Positions 9,001 through 18,029 are shown, counted from the stretch's first letter. The stretch: 64,000 bases of DNA from Chrysaora quinquecirrha (GCA_014526335.1 JACTAT010000004.1:991180-1055179); one strand, 5' to 3'. Notes: a model not told the origin generated them from the sequence alone. Program-made: numbers and translations.

Positions 9001-11437
9001 CTGCACTGTAACAGAAATCATATCTGTATCTCAGAGGGCTATCTTGTTCCTTTTCAGTTATTCAATATATAACCCCTATTTTCTCTTATCTCCAAATCTA
9101 AATCTGCATGATGTGATGCAAACAAAATTTCTCCCTTTACTTTGCCACGGTCAGCCTTACTTAAAGCTGATGCTAATCTGGTTTCTGGGATGGTATAATT
9201 TAAGATTCAAGATCCAAGATCCAAGATCCGAGATATCAAGATCCGAGAAATTAAGATCCCAGAAATTAAGATCCCAGAAATTAAGATCCCAGAAATTAAG
9301 ATTCCAGAAATTAAGATCCCAGAAATTAAGATCCCAGAAATTAAGATCCCAGAAATTAAGATCCAAGAAATTAAGATCCCAGAAATTAAGATCCCAGAAA
9401 TTAAGATCCCAGAAATTAAGATCCCAGATATTAAGATCCAAGAAATTAAGATCCAATATTTGGCGGTTTATACATACTAGTATTATTATACAGCTAGGGA
9501 TATAAGCATTTTCTTTTCCGATTCGGGTAAAGTTTTGAAAACTTTACTTGATTGGGTAAAGTTTTTCGAAGTTTTACTCGTTCGGGTAAACTTTTTTGAG
9601 AGATTTTTAGAAAATCTTTACCCGATCGGGTAAAAAACGACATAAGTAGTACTTACAGGCTCCGGGGGGTTTTTTAAGTGCCATTTTTGGAATCTGCACC
9701 CAAAAAAACCCTTACAGGTTGAAAAAAAATTGGGGGTTGTCCATGCAGGTAAGTCAGCATTCAGATTTTTAGATTTATGACGTCATTCTATTGTTTTCTG
9801 TTAATTATTCGCATAAATTAGGCTACCAATATTCAAGAAATTGCCATTTTCATATAATTTAGGCATTTTAACATTTAAAAATATATAGAATCTGAAGATA
9901 ATCAACAATTAAGGCACAAAAGGTACTTTAAACCATAAAAATGTGATGTGTTCTTGTAAAATTGTTAGATATTTTTCATATAGGTTGAACAGTATTGTAT
10001 TGACATTTTAACTTCACAAAATAACTTTTCTGTCTTATTTCTTGATGTTTTTAATGTTCCTCCCCCAGAAAATAGAAAAATTTCTTGAAATTGTCCATTT
10101 TTTCACATTGCCATCCTAATTTATGCGAATAATTAACAGAAAACAATAGAATGACGTCATAAATCAAACAATCTGAATGCTGACTTACCTGCAGGGACAA
10201 CCCCCAATTTTTTTTCAACCTATAAGGGTTTTTTTGGGTGCAGATTCCAAAAATGGCACTTAAAAAACCCCCCGGAGCCTGTGAGTACTACTTATGTCGT
10301 TTTTTACCCGATCGGGTAAAGTTTTTCTAAAAATCTCTCAAAAAAGTTTACCCGAACGAGTAAAACTTCGAAAAACTTTACCCAATCAAGTAAAGTTTTC
10401 AAAACTTTACCCGAATCGGAAAAGAAAATGCTTATATCCCTAGCTGTTATACTTATAACTTAGGCCTATGGAATAGACGACATGAAGTCACTGTATTTTT
10501 AGCTTAAATTTGTTTGTTTTCTATTTTTAAACAATTCTCAAATTTGGCCGCCAAATTTGAGAATTGTTTAAAAATAGAAAACAAACAAGACTAAAATTAT
10601 CATGAATCATTCTGTATTTTTTTATTAATTTTCACGCGAAAACAATCACGAAGCGCTCATCGGAGAAAAATTTTTCGGAAACTAAAACTAATAAACTAAA
10701 ACACAAGGTGATACCGTGGATCGATCCAGCGACCATATAGTTCGCGTCACGCGTACTAACCCACTGAGCTACTGTAGTGCTGGGAAAACTCGGTGATTTT
10801 CTTGATGTGATGAACAGAATATATAGGTGGATCGTTCGGTCATTAATATCTCGGATCTTAATTTCTTGGATCTTAACATCTCGGATCTTAATTTCTTGGA
10901 TCTTAATTTCTCGGATCTTAATTTCTCGGATCTTAATTTCTCGGATCTTAATTTCTCGGATCTTAATTTCTCGGATCTTGGATCTTGGATCTTGAATCTT
11001 AAATTATACCATCCCTCTGGTTTCTTACATGCTGTTGCTATTTCTTTACATTGCAGTTGCAAAGCTGAAAGTATAACTTATTATCAACAAGTTGGTACCC
11101 CAGACTGGAAACTTTGTGCACAGTGCACTGAAGGCTATTGTTTTCCGAACACTAGGGGCTGTAGTTTTCTATTTTATAGGCCAAAATTGCATGCCCAAGT
11201 TTTTCGGTGCACACTATAAAGTTTCCAACCAGGCTGGTACCTACTGTATAACAGTCACAATATACCACATCCTCAAAAAAAGGCAAACTCCCAGGCACAG
11301 GCACATGCTGGAGGAGTTCTGTCAGCAAAACATATTATAGGTAGACTACATCATTAATTAACAAAAGATACGACACAAGGTTACCTTTATTCTTTCCATA
11401 TTGCAGTTTTGTTGGTTATACATTTTGTCAAGAAGAT
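1..11437 (-). CDS. Axonemal dynein heavy chain gene, 5' part (partial, multi-exon)
   Basis: This is the whole gene span in the window; exons are listed separately. The product would be an axonemal dynein heavy chain, the ATPase motor of cilia and flagella; only the N-terminal tail region lies here and the motor lies beyond the left edge. On the minus strand, exons at 7782-7883, about 7371-7554, 4190-4298, 2630-2822, 1678-1753, 829-948 and 253-378 are bounded by AG and GT dinucleotides and join in a compatible reading phase. The joined protein shows tail motifs typical of single-headed inner-arm heavy chains (DNAH3/7/12/1 group): RYYHYI, DYHFSLRKAIVDYIL, IPKPF, VRAPVPWHKNY. Which paralogue it is cannot be decided from the tail alone. 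Introns are large (up to about 3.5 kb) and carry DNA transposons. The start codon is uncertain; the best candidate is at 11421-11423. Confidence 0.85.
253..378 (-). CDS. Dynein heavy chain exon (last one in the window)
   Basis: This is a 126-nt exon with acceptor TCCTCCTTAG and donor GTAAGC. The peptide contains RFVDIGQIRRSGIPMYPSEF and ends near RDHLVKV. The incoming AG is completed to arginine by its first base, and two bases are carried into the next exon, which is off the left edge. Confidence 0.75.
829..948 (-). CDS. Dynein heavy chain exon with RAPVPWH motif
   Basis: This is a 120-nt exon (acceptor TTTTTTAG, donor GTGAGG) encoding CVRAPVPWHKNYIATKD and ending LQKIWCS. The RAPVPWH block directly after the IPKPF block is the conserved order in DNAH3/7/12-type chains. 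The phase agrees on both sides. Confidence 0.88.
949..1677 (-). other. Dynein intron
   Basis: No exon or RNA gene is seen. Around 1290-1460 there are several short AT-rich phrases built on GAATTAAATT in both orientations, perhaps an old degenerate repeat. I could not define its limits. Confidence 0.5.
1678..1753 (-). CDS. Dynein heavy chain exon with VDYILKDD motif
   Basis: This is a 76-nt exon (acceptor ATGCTAG, donor GTTAGA) encoding VDYILKDDKEKKRL and IPKPFKT. It completes the split valine codon of the previous exon and leaves AG to be completed to arginine by the following exon. The whole string matches the expected order of the dynein tail. Confidence 0.88.
1754..2629 (-). other. Dynein intron
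   Basis: AT-rich intronic sequence. Short open frames on the plus strand have no recognisable motif. Nothing else is seen. Confidence 0.5.
2630..2822 (-). CDS. Dynein heavy chain exon with RYYHYI and FSLRKAI motifs
   Basis: This is a 193-nt exon with acceptor CTTTTTAG and donor GTAAGC. The peptide starts RYYHYIMQGI and ends NDYHFSLRKAI, with one base left over that is completed to a valine codon by the next exon. A tail segment starting RYYxYI and reaching DYxFSLKKSIVDYIL is characteristic of axonemal inner-arm heavy chains. This exon and the next two are the strongest evidence for the gene identity. Confidence 0.88.
2823..4189 (-). other. Dynein intron
   Basis: Intronic sequence with a short TATATCGTTT-type simple repeat around 3370-3425. 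No gene or mobile element is recognised. Confidence 0.5.
4190..4298 (-). CDS. Dynein heavy chain exon
   Basis: The exon begins after TTTTCACAG (start 4298; alternative start 4290) and ends before a perfect GTAAGT donor at 4190. The peptide includes LTPKQQLNVILSRYEDE and ends ERDLQ in phase 0, joining to RYYHYI of the next exon. Confidence 0.75.
5967..6913. mobile_element. MITE-like DNA element with inverted termini
   Basis: The ends ATTACGTCAC (5967-5976) and GTGACGTAAT (6904-6913) are exact reverse complements. The similarity continues inwards for about 80-95 bp, including a 25-bp block at 5991-6015 matched with one difference at 6866-6890, and AGCGTTGTTATC (6038-6049) against its complement at 6819-6830. 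The interior has no transposase frame, so this fits a non-autonomous terminal-inverted-repeat transposon of about 950 bp. I could not settle the target-site duplication or the superfamily. Inside, 6490-6560 and 6690-6760 are weak direct repeats of each other. Confidence 0.6.
7095..7180 (+). repeat. Dispersed repeat fragment, also found inside the tRNA array
   Basis: The phrase CTGAGGAGTGTCAGAC followed by a run of A and AGCT, preceded by GTCTGTTTCTGA, is shared with 42691-42775 and 43550-43635 at roughly 75-80% identity by eye. It is an unidentified interspersed repeat, perhaps the tail of a transposon. No complete copy is visible. Confidence 0.55.
7371..7554 (-). CDS. Dynein heavy chain exon (extreme N-terminal region)
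   Basis: The acceptor TTCTAG lies just upstream of 7554 and the frame is open through HTPSESIANNYTPTANDL-like sequence to KLRLAKRK. Two donors are possible: GTATCC after about 7371, or GTTGGC after 7388. The first pairs in phase with an acceptor at 4290, the second with an acceptor at 4298. Both give an open product, so the 3' limit is uncertain by about 17 nt, and a missing small exon in the 3-kb intron downstream is not excluded. Confidence 0.6.
7782..7883 (-). CDS. Dynein heavy chain exon (N-terminal proline-rich segment)
   Basis: This is a 102-nt exon of 34 whole codons. A pyrimidine-rich acceptor (CTTTGTAG) precedes 7883 and a consensus GTAAGT donor follows 7782. The translation contains GLPGLPPLPTNHKEEPSDLY. 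Phase 0 at both ends fits the neighbouring exons. The start of dynein tails is poorly conserved, so the assignment rests on splice sites, phase and position upstream of recognisable dynein exons. Confidence 0.6.
7884..9186 (-). other. Dynein intron, left of the foldback element
   Basis: No exon is recognised. The segment near 8093-8190 has the look of a transposon-derived interspersed repeat, but I could not confirm this from a second copy in the window. The rest is AT-rich sequence. Confidence 0.4.
9187..9456 (+). repeat. 15-bp minisatellite, left outer arm of the foldback element
   Basis: About 15 tandem copies of GATCCCAGAAATTAA, preceded by variant units with GATCCGAG and short GATCCAA units. 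The opposite arm is mostly GATCCGAG, so this arm has been homogenised to the CCCAG form after the two arms separated. Confidence 0.95.
9490..9822 (+). repeat. Left inner inverted-repeat arm of the foldback element
   Basis: Near-perfect reverse complement of 10115-10447. It contains several GGGTAAAG(TTTT) phrases in both orientations near 9525-9630, so each arm can itself fold into smaller hairpins. Confidence 0.93.
10115..10447 (-). repeat. Right inner inverted-repeat arm of the foldback element
   Basis: Near-perfect reverse complement of 9490-9822. Similarity ends abruptly at the inner boundary (9822/10115), leaving a unique loop of about 292 bp. Confidence 0.93.
10510..10588. repeat. Perfect 79-bp palindrome (39-bp arms, 1-bp centre)
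   Basis: Arms 10510-10548 and 10550-10588 are exact reverse complements around the C at 10549. It lies between the inner and outer domains of the right foldback arm and has no partner in the left arm, so it belongs to an insertion nested in the right arm (about 10450-10830). Confidence 0.95.
10711..10781 (-). repeat. tRNA-like sequence, probably a SINE head
   Basis: On the minus strand an A-box-like TAGCTCAGTGGG is followed about 35 bp later by a B-box-like GGATCGATCC, with spacing typical of a tRNA. Acceptor pairing is poor, so this looks like a tRNA-derived SINE head or decayed tRNA rather than a working tRNA gene. It lies in the sequence nested in the right arm of the foldback element and is unrelated to the valine array. 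Confidence 0.55.
10843..11000 (-). repeat. 15-bp minisatellite, right outer arm of the foldback element
   Basis: About 8-9 copies of GATCTTAATTTCTCG, the complement of the GATCCGAGAAATTAA form, ending in short GGATCTT units and the terminal sequence. It is shorter than the left arm (about 160 against 270 bp), showing unequal expansion of the two arms. Confidence 0.93.
11385..11437 (-). CDS. Candidate first coding exon of the dynein heavy chain
   Basis: A minus-strand ATG at 11421-11423 opens a short frame (MYNQQNCNMERIK) ending at a GTAACC donor next to 11385. It ends in phase 0, which matches the phase-0 start of the next exon at 7883. The upstream limit at 11437 assumes a weak acceptor. 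A more upstream ATG around 11720 followed by a GTGAGA donor could be another 5' exon, but its phase does not fit. This exon is a proposal only. Confidence 0.35.
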
Positions 11438-12080
11438 CTCGCAGAAGAATTTAATAAAATTAATCGCCAAAATTTTCGTTATTTCTCTGGTTTCACTTGT
11501 CTGTGTTTGGGCTTCAAATGCTCGCCATCAAAAAGACAGGCAAAGCAAACATAATGCGAATTTCAATCTTTATCCCTAGGAGAAGAGAAAAGTAAAGCAA
11601 AATTTAAATAATATCCTATTCGTGTGATTTTTCCTGATCACAAAGGCACTAGATAGTAGATACTTGCGAAAAAAACATTTTGTCTCACCTCTGGAAGTCA
11701 ACGTCCCGCCATTTCATCTTTGATCTTCTTGGATTAGTTACTAGGCAACAGAGGCAAATCAACTCGACTACCTCGTTTCCTTGTGCTGCACGAAAATACC
11801 AAATGAAAATGACGCCAAAATGACAAAATGCCAAACGCCAAAGGATTCAAAACGTTTGCAAAAATTTTCAAGACTTCGGGGTTATCAGTTAATTAGAGAG
11901 GAGGGGGCATCATGTCCAGTTATGCTCAAATAGCCTGGAAAGATGTGGGGAAGTTACAAATGTAATTTTTATAATTTAATAATTACAGCTGAGCTTTCCA
12001 TAATTCTTCAATACATGAAAGCTACACATCGTAGCCTACCCTTATCGTACTATTGACTCCATAAATGAAACTATCATTAC
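11438..12080. other. Upstream region of the dynein gene
   Basis: No clear gene. A minus-strand ATG followed by about 9 codons and a GTGAGA donor lies near 11690-11722 and could be a 5' exon. No promoter element can be named with confidence. Confidence 0.3.
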
Positions 12081-12081
12081 C

Positions 12082-12445
12082 GTGTCCAACCTCTTTTCCT
12101 TCTTTCTTTGCTTTTATTATTTTTATTTTTGTTTTATTATTATTTTCTTTCTTTATTCCTCTCCTCTTATTCTCTATTTCTTTTATAGTAAAATGTTATC
12201 ATTATTAGTTGTTCATTGTTATTGTTACTGCTATTACAGTAAATCAATTCAGATATGTAGTAGTTAAATTTGAATAGGGCACTGGGCTCGAAAACCATCT
12301 TTGGTTCTACTCAGTGTCCTAGGCAACAACGTCTTGCATGTAATATCATTATTGTTTAAAAAGTAGTGTAATTTCTCTCATTGTATTATTGGTAAACACC
12401 AAATTGTAATCCTGTTGTTGAATATAAATGAATTGAATTGAATTG
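12082..12445 (+). mobile_element. Probable 3' end of a truncated LINE
   Basis: A pyrimidine-rich stretch (12082-12200) leads into a 170-bp segment that ends in a short (GAATT)n tract near 12425-12445. A unique 3' UTR ending in a 4-6-bp tandem repeat is usual for CR1/L2-type LINEs. There is no coding part, so it would be a 5'-truncated copy. The assignment is by style, not by a second copy in the window. Confidence 0.4.
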
Positions 12446-13560
12446 AAAAATTGAATTTTGTAGGCATGTCAATTTGCCATTCTAGCATTATTCCTTTCCA
12501 CCCTTCCATTCCATCGTTCCATTTCACCCGTGCCATTTCGTCATTCTGTATTCCATGTTTTACTTCTTAGCCGGCTTACAATTCAATAGCATCTGCAAAT
12601 TGCAAAGGATAATATTGCATATTGCTTATTGCAACAAATGCACAGAGGCCCACAGATACCCCATGCAGATAAGTTGCAAAACAAAACAGTGCAAATTTCA
12701 CAAGCACAAAGATTGAGCTTGAGCAGTTTGGTTTTCAGAATGGGCAAACATATTCCATATTTTATTCTGGTGGGTACAGAATTTAATATGGAAGATCGTC
12801 TTTGGTTGCAAACTCGGAGCACATTCTTTTCATACCCCAAACAAAGTTGTCTACGGATTATAAACCTCGGCTTTGTTGCTGATCATAAGCGTGAATACTT
12901 CTTGTGTAGTGAACCAAATTAAAACCTCATAACAGGAAATTTTCTTTTGTTTCGCTCTCTTAGTTTGAGTTTGAGACTCTTGCTGCTATCAGTCAATCTG
13001 TTCAGAACTTTCATCAAATATTACTGCAATTTGACGGTAAGTTAGTTTGTACTTCCAAAGGCATTTTTGTGCCAAATCACATTTTGTAGTTCAGCTTGGA
13101 AGTCATTAGAGACTGAGACAAGACATAGAACTACTGAAACTTATTAGCGTTCGTCGAAGGTTAACAAATAACGCGCCTAACTGGATATCTGTAGTTTTTC
13201 TGGATAATGTTGCCTGTTCTGTTGTATCCTTCAAATTGATAAGCATCATTTTAGGATATATCGATTGTTATTTGTGTGGTTCACTATGTCCTTGTGCCCT
13301 AATTAGAATAGTGACAGAATATGTAGGAAATGCACATACACATAGGGATGAAAAATCATGCATTTATAGTCAGGCAGAAACGTCTATTTGATAGATTCGG
13401 CATGATGATTTATAGCCAATTGAGTATGAAACTTAAGAATCAAATTCATTTGTATGAAGAAGAAATACATGGCTAAAACAAGCATTTATCATCGAATATT
13501 TATTCATATTTTTTCATATTTAATTATTTTGACACGAAAAACCTTTCAGCTGAAATATAT
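12446..13560. other. Intergenic sequence
   Basis: It includes a CCATT/TTCC-rich simple tract at 12480-12560. Open frames near 12583-12922 overlap on both strands and show no motif. No gene is seen. Confidence 0.4.
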
Positions 13561-13702
13561 ATAATACAATAATAGCAAAACAAAAAAAATATTCATGAGG
13601 ATTCCTAATTTACAATTTACATACAGGCCTATATTGATAAAAGTTTAAGCTGATCTTCCAAGGGTCGTGTTTGTGTTACGTTTCAGCTCGTCAAATAATC
13701 CT

Positions 13703-15577
13703 TTAAATGTTTTTGAATTGGTGTAAGGTAGGAAGCTCCCTAATGTTCATAGGGATTTCATTCCAAGCCTTTAGAGCTGTGTAAGAGAATCTCTTTTTGG
13801 AGTACTCCAGATTATACTTTGGAATTTGAAGATTATTGCAAAATCTGGTATTGTAACTAGAGTAATGCGATCTTCGTTGGAATTTGTTCCAAAGGTTTTC
13901 TGGACATAGTCTATTTGTGATTTTATATGTCATAACTGATCGATCAAACGTTACTAGTTGTTGAGTCGTTAAAAGTTTTTTCAACCAGTGATCCTTTATT
14001 CTGGCAGTGTCGATTATTGTAATTGCCCTGTCTTGTAGGCGCTGTAGTGACTCCATTTTGGAGTTAGACAGACCTCCCAGATGACATCTGCATATCTCAT
14101 ATGACTTTCAATAAGGGCATGATAAACGTTGGTTAGTTGGGATTGTGGAATGATGTTTTTAGCCTTTTTAAAGAGGCAAGGCCTCCGACTATTTTTTGCC
14201 TTGACGGCCTTAAATTGGTCATCCCAATTGAGCCCTTGATCGATAATTACTCCCAACGATTTTGTTTTTTCACTCTTTTATTTCTGAATTGTTTAATTTG
14301 AGCGGCTCTTGCTCGGCAATCCTGTTGGTTCGATTTGGATGACCTATAAACATATACTCTGTTTTTTTAGGATTAGCACTCAATTTATTTAGTCTCATCC
14401 ATTCCGAAATATTGTACAGTTCTTCGTGCGCTTTCAAAACCAACTCATCAACACTTTTGGATGCTAATGTTACATGAGTATCATCGGCATACATGCCAGC
14501 CTTTGATGCGTTTAAACATTTTTCAAAATCATTAAGGTAGACTATGAATAGAAGGGGGCCTAGACAGGAACCTTGGGGGATACCACAAGTGATTGTCTTT
14601 GCCCGTGATTCGTAGCTGTTGAGCTTGCAGTATTGTTGTCTGTTTTCAAGGTAGGATTTGAACCAGTCTCCGGCTAGTTCTTGGATTCCATATGCTTCTA
14701 GTTTCCTGAGCAGGATCTTGTGATCAACGGTGTCAAAGGCTTTTTTGAGATCTAAGAAAATTGTCAAATTAACCTGCTTATTGTCGATATTATCGTACCA
14801 AAAGTCAGTACTGTCAATTAGAGATGTTATGGTCGAGCAGAGTTTTTGGAAAGCTGATTGGCTAACTGTCAAGATGCGATGTGACTTAAAATAAGCATAT
14901 ACCTGGTCATGTACGACTTTTTCAAAAATCCTAGAGAAAACAGAAATCACTGAGATGGGTCTATAGTTATTAGCATCACTTCTCATTCCAGATTTGAAGA
15001 TGGGAGTGACCTCGCCAGCTTCCAGATGTTAGGAAGATTCCATGACGAAAGGATGAATTAAAATCATCGCTAAAGGTTTACTTATGACCTCACCAGCGTC
15101 CTTTATTAGCTTGGTTGGAATCTTGTCAGGCCCGGGTGCTTTCCCATTTGTTTGCTGCCTGATGGAATTTGCTATGAAGGTATCACTTACGGGGTTTAAT
15201 TGCATAACGTTAGATTCCTTAGCTACGTGAATTAGAGGATCATCATTAATCCGTTGCTCGATTTCATCTGCTAGTTTGGGACCAACTGTGACAAAATGAT
15301 GATTTAGTGCCTCTGCTATATCACCTTCTTTGACAAGTCTATTACCCTCAAAGTCTAAGCTCGTGAGGGTTGTTGACTTCTGAGATTTATCCAACACATT
15401 GTTAATGGTCTTCCACATCATTTTGGGGTTACCCTTATTTTCGTCAATCAACCCACAATAATGTGTCTCTATAGCAACTTTTATCTCTTTTGTTACCTTA
15501 TTTCTAAGTTGCTTATATATTGGCCACTTGTCAGGAAATTTATAGGCCATTTTCTTGGCCGAGTCCCTCTCCCTCAT
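13703..15577 (-). pseudogene. LINE ORF2, reverse transcriptase part (frameshifted)
   Basis: Fragments in three frames: 15577-15029 (linker and NGKAPGPDKIPTKLIKDAG), 14986-14270 (RT palm with FLDLKKAFDTVDH, GIPQGSCLGPLLF and the catalytic YADD), then 14256-14014 and 14056-13703 (thumb and C-terminal region, YNTRFCNNLQIP). The catalytic aspartates are present, but frameshifts between fragments make it a pseudogene. The end at 13703 is the natural C-terminus region of this clade. Confidence 0.88.
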
Positions 15578-15597
15578 CAGTTTTCGTATTGATGGAT

Positions 15598-16560
15598 TTA
15601 GCCAGGGAGCGGTTTCATTGCGAACCCTTCTTTTTTCAATGGGGCATGTATATCAATGAGTGACTCAAAAATCTCCTGAAAAGTGGTAGCCATTGAATTG
15701 GGATTTTCTGCGAGGGGAGATAGGATGCTCGACCAATCTATTTGGAGTAGGTCGTTTATGAATGATGTTTTATCATAGTTAGCAAGGCTTCGAGTCTCAA
15801 CAACTTTCGGTTTTTTATTTCTATTGAGTCTCCAAGCATTGACTTTTCGTACCCCATACACCAAATAGTGATCGACCATCCCAATTCGCAGAATATCAGC
15901 TCTTAAAATGCGCCTGGGGCTCGTTGTAGAAAAATGATCTATCAGCGTTTTCGTCATTCGTCGCTCGTTTTGTTCATTACGTGTGATAGCAACCCTAGTA
16001 AATTTATTGATTAATTGGGAGAATTGAAACTCGGCATAGATTTGTTTGAGCTTTTTGGTGTTTGTGTTTTGATTGTTTTTGAAATCGCAGTTGGTATCAC
16101 CAATTAGAATTGTCTCCTTTTCTTCCTTGTCCAGTTCTTTCAGAGTCTCTCTTAGGTTTTCAAATGAGACTTGATCTGCTCCCGAAGTAGGGGGCCGGTA
16201 CCAGCACACGACAAAGAAAGGTTTTCCAAATTCCGGTGAAAACTCAAGTGCCAAAAGTTCTAATTCATTACTTTTATCCTTACAATAGGTTCAGGCAAGC
16301 CCTCTTTTACATAGAATGCCACACCCCCACCGTTAGTATCCCGGTCGTTTCGGTAAATTTTATACCCGCTTAGGCTGACATGCGGGTCTTTCACTGATCC
16401 ATCTAGGCGTGTCTCACTTAAGCCAATTATATCAATATCGTTATCTCTAAGAATTATACCCAGCTCATGTCTGTGTTTTCTTAGTGAAACTATATTTAAA
16501 AACGCTATTTTTAGACCATTTTTCTTACCTGAGCGCAGATTCTTACTTGTTTTATTATTA
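15598..16560 (-). pseudogene. LINE ORF2, AP-endonuclease part (frameshifted)
   Basis: The first part (about 16560-16257, no ATG needed) reads IGLSETRLDGS and NDRDTNGGGVAFYV, the middle of an APE-type endonuclease. A one-base shift at about 16255 moves to the frame of 16254-15598 with VCWYRPP, LIGDTNCDF, TLIDHF and MVDHYLVYGV, which include the GDxN and SDH-like blocks. The enzyme would nick target DNA to prime reverse transcription. It is broken here. Confidence 0.85.
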
Positions 16561-16635
16561 TCGGAGCCTACTCGCTGTTAACAATATTTAATAAATTTAC
16601 TGTAATTACCAGATAACTTACGAACCCCCCATCGT

Positions 16636-17778
16636 TTATATGCAGCCCATCTGTCCATAGATTACTAAAACAATGTTGCTGTTGTCTATCATATCGAATC
16701 CATTCAGAGCAGTTTCATCCTCAAGTAATTTATTCAACTTTGTTACCTTTGAGTTCAGTGATGAGTCGTCCTTTCTTCTTATGACGGAGGAGAATACGAT
16801 CCGTGCCTTGGGGTTGTTGTCTTGCACATGTTTTAATTGGTTTACAACCTCTTTGCTTAGTTGCTCTGGTGTCTTTGAGGCGATGTTGTTGGTGGCCGCG
16901 TGAATAATGATGATATCATGTTTGGTTTTGCCAACTGCTTTGGTGGTTTGTTCGATTTTCATGCCAGGTTTAAATTTGATGTCAACATCTCGATAGCTGT
17001 TGGATAGCACTGAGGCATTTATTCTTCGGAGTTGCGAATCTCCAGCAATTAAAACTTTGAGTTTTTTCTCTTCGTTTTCTTGGCATTTCGATTTTTCCCC
17101 CTGGCCCTGAGCTCGCTGTGTTGTCTCCGTATTTTGGTTTGATTGCTTTCTGCCCTGTGTTGTTTTTTCACTCATTTGCTTTTTGTTTCTGTTGCTTGTT
17201 TGGGATTTACTTGATTTGCTTGATGCCTTTGTGCGAGAAGAATCATCTTTTGTTGCTTCTGTGTGTCGTTCTGCTTCATTTATCAATTGGCGTCTAATTT
17301 CTTTTGTTATCGAGCACTCATTCTCTTGTCTCATATTGTTTTCATTTTTCTCTAGCACAATGGTATCGAGTTTGGTTTCCATAGCTTGAATTTTCATTTT
17401 GAGATAGTAATTTTCTTCAAGTAAATTTGATGATTTTCTTCGTTCTTCTTGTAGAAGATTATTTAACAAACTTATGTTTCCCATCATCGAGGTGACGGCA
17501 TTGGCCCAATTACTCAAATCTGTGCTGCTCTCCCCTATCAAAATTGATTCATTGGTTTTTTTGGGTGTTTTGGGTGTGGTCGTGTCGATAGAAGCTTCTT
17601 TCTGCTTGCTGTTGACACTCGGAGTCTTGGAATTGCAGACCGCTTTTTTTCGGGACTCTGGATTGCAGATTTGGCCGGTTTTCTCTTTGTTGCTTCCTTT
17701 GACGATTTCATTTGCTACATAAAAGGAATCTTCATCATTCGATGTTTTTTTGTTTGTGATAGAACCATTTTCGAGCAT
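16636..17778 (-). CDS. LINE ORF1: coiled coil plus SGNH/GDSL-like domain
   Basis: A 380-codon frame. Residues about 105-150 form a leucine-rich coiled coil (LLNNLLQEERRKSSNLLEEN), then comes a Ser/Thr/Lys/Gln-rich low-complexity linker (about 170-240). Residues about 245-370 resemble an SGNH esterase domain: LIAGDSQLRRI (block I, GDS) and IIIHAATNNIA, where the family more often has GTND. Esterase-type ORF1 proteins are known in CR1-like LINEs and are thought to act in RNP or membrane association. The frame is intact, although ORF2 is broken. The GTND-like block reads ATNN, so catalytic activity is doubtful. Confidence 0.8.
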   Translation of the reverse strand: MLENGSITNKKTSNDEDSFYVANEIVKGSNKEKTGQICNPESRKKAVCNSKTPSVNSKQKEASIDTTTPKTPKKTNESILIGESSTDLSNWANAVTSMMGNISLLNNLLQEERRKSSNLLEENYYLKMKIQAMETKLDTIVLEKNENNMRQENECSITKEIRRQLINEAERHTEATKDDSSRTKASSKSSKSQTSNRNKKQMSEKTTQGRKQSNQNTETTQRAQGQGEKSKCQENEEKKLKVLIAGDSQLRRINASVLSNSYRDVDIKFKPGMKIEQTTKAVGKTKHDIIIIHAATNNIASKTPEQLSKEVVNQLKHVQDNNPKARIVFSSVIRRKDDSSLNSKVTKLNKLLEDETALNGFDMIDNSNIVLVIYGQMGCI

Positions 17779-17800
17779 TCTGTCTACGGTGTTGAGAATG

Positions 17801-18020
17801 GCTAATCATTATCATAAATGTGATTTGACTAGCGAGACAGGAACTGCAGCTGGAAGTTTCTTATATGGATTTTTCTATGTCTGTCTTTTCTATCTTGATA
17901 TTTGATGAATAAATGTTATTAGCAGAGAGTTTCTTAAAGATTGAGAAAAGTATTTTTTTTATTTCTACGTTCAGAAAATAAGATCCCTACCTAATATGTA
18001 TGGTTGTTGTTAACATAGCA
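17801..18020. other. Flank of the LINE
   Basis: AT-rich DNA just upstream of the minus-strand LINE; it may include its 5' UTR. Nothing else is seen. Confidence 0.3.
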
Positions 18021-18029
18021 TATTTCCTC

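Larger units (their letters stand above)
9187..11015. mobile_element. Foldback (FB/TU-like) transposon with minisatellite arms
   Basis: The element starts GGGATGGTATAATTTAAG and ends with its reverse complement. It is flanked on both sides by the same 10-bp TCTGGTTTCT (9177-9186 and 11016-11025), a clear target-site duplication. The outer arms are arrays of a 15-bp unit, the inner arms are 333-bp near-perfect inverted repeats (9490-9822 and 10115-10447), and the centre is a loop of about 290 bp. This two-domain arm (tandem 15-bp repeats outside, unique sequence inside) is the architecture I recall for sea-urchin TU elements and is similar to Drosophila FB elements. There is no transposase frame, so it is non-autonomous. 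The 9-11-bp target duplication range would also suit a Mutator-like source of transposase. It sits in a dynein intron. Confidence 0.85.
13560..17800 (-). mobile_element. CR1/L2-clade LINE, nearly full length, inactivated
   Basis: On the minus strand, in order: ORF1 (17778-16636), AP-type endonuclease (about 16560-15598) and reverse transcriptase (about 15577-13703), followed by a short AT-rich 3' tail. The order, the esterase in ORF1, the endonuclease and the RT with FDTVDH, GIPQGSCLGPLLF and YADD place it in the CR1/L2 group of non-LTR retrotransposons. ORF2 is broken by frameshifts near 16255, 15600, 15030, 14265 and 14050, so this copy cannot move by itself. It differs clearly in sequence from the plus-strand LINE at 23.7-28.4 kb. 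Confidence 0.9.

Noticed and set aside
9044..9505. 153-codon frame with KLRSQ repeats, and its opposite-strand partner NFWDL
   Set aside because: Product of the 15-bp minisatellite of the foldback element; both strands are open.
10769..11219. Open frames over the right foldback arm
   Set aside because: Same reason: translation of the 15-bp repeat plus flank.
11690..11722. First coding exon of dynein (MKWRDVDFQ then a GTGAGA donor)
   Set aside because: The donor leaves two bases, which gives a stop when joined to the candidate exon at 11437. It may be a 5' UTR exon or unrelated.
16673..17722. Plus-strand frames opposite LINE ORF1
   Set aside because: Shadows of the minus-strand ORF1, without motifs.
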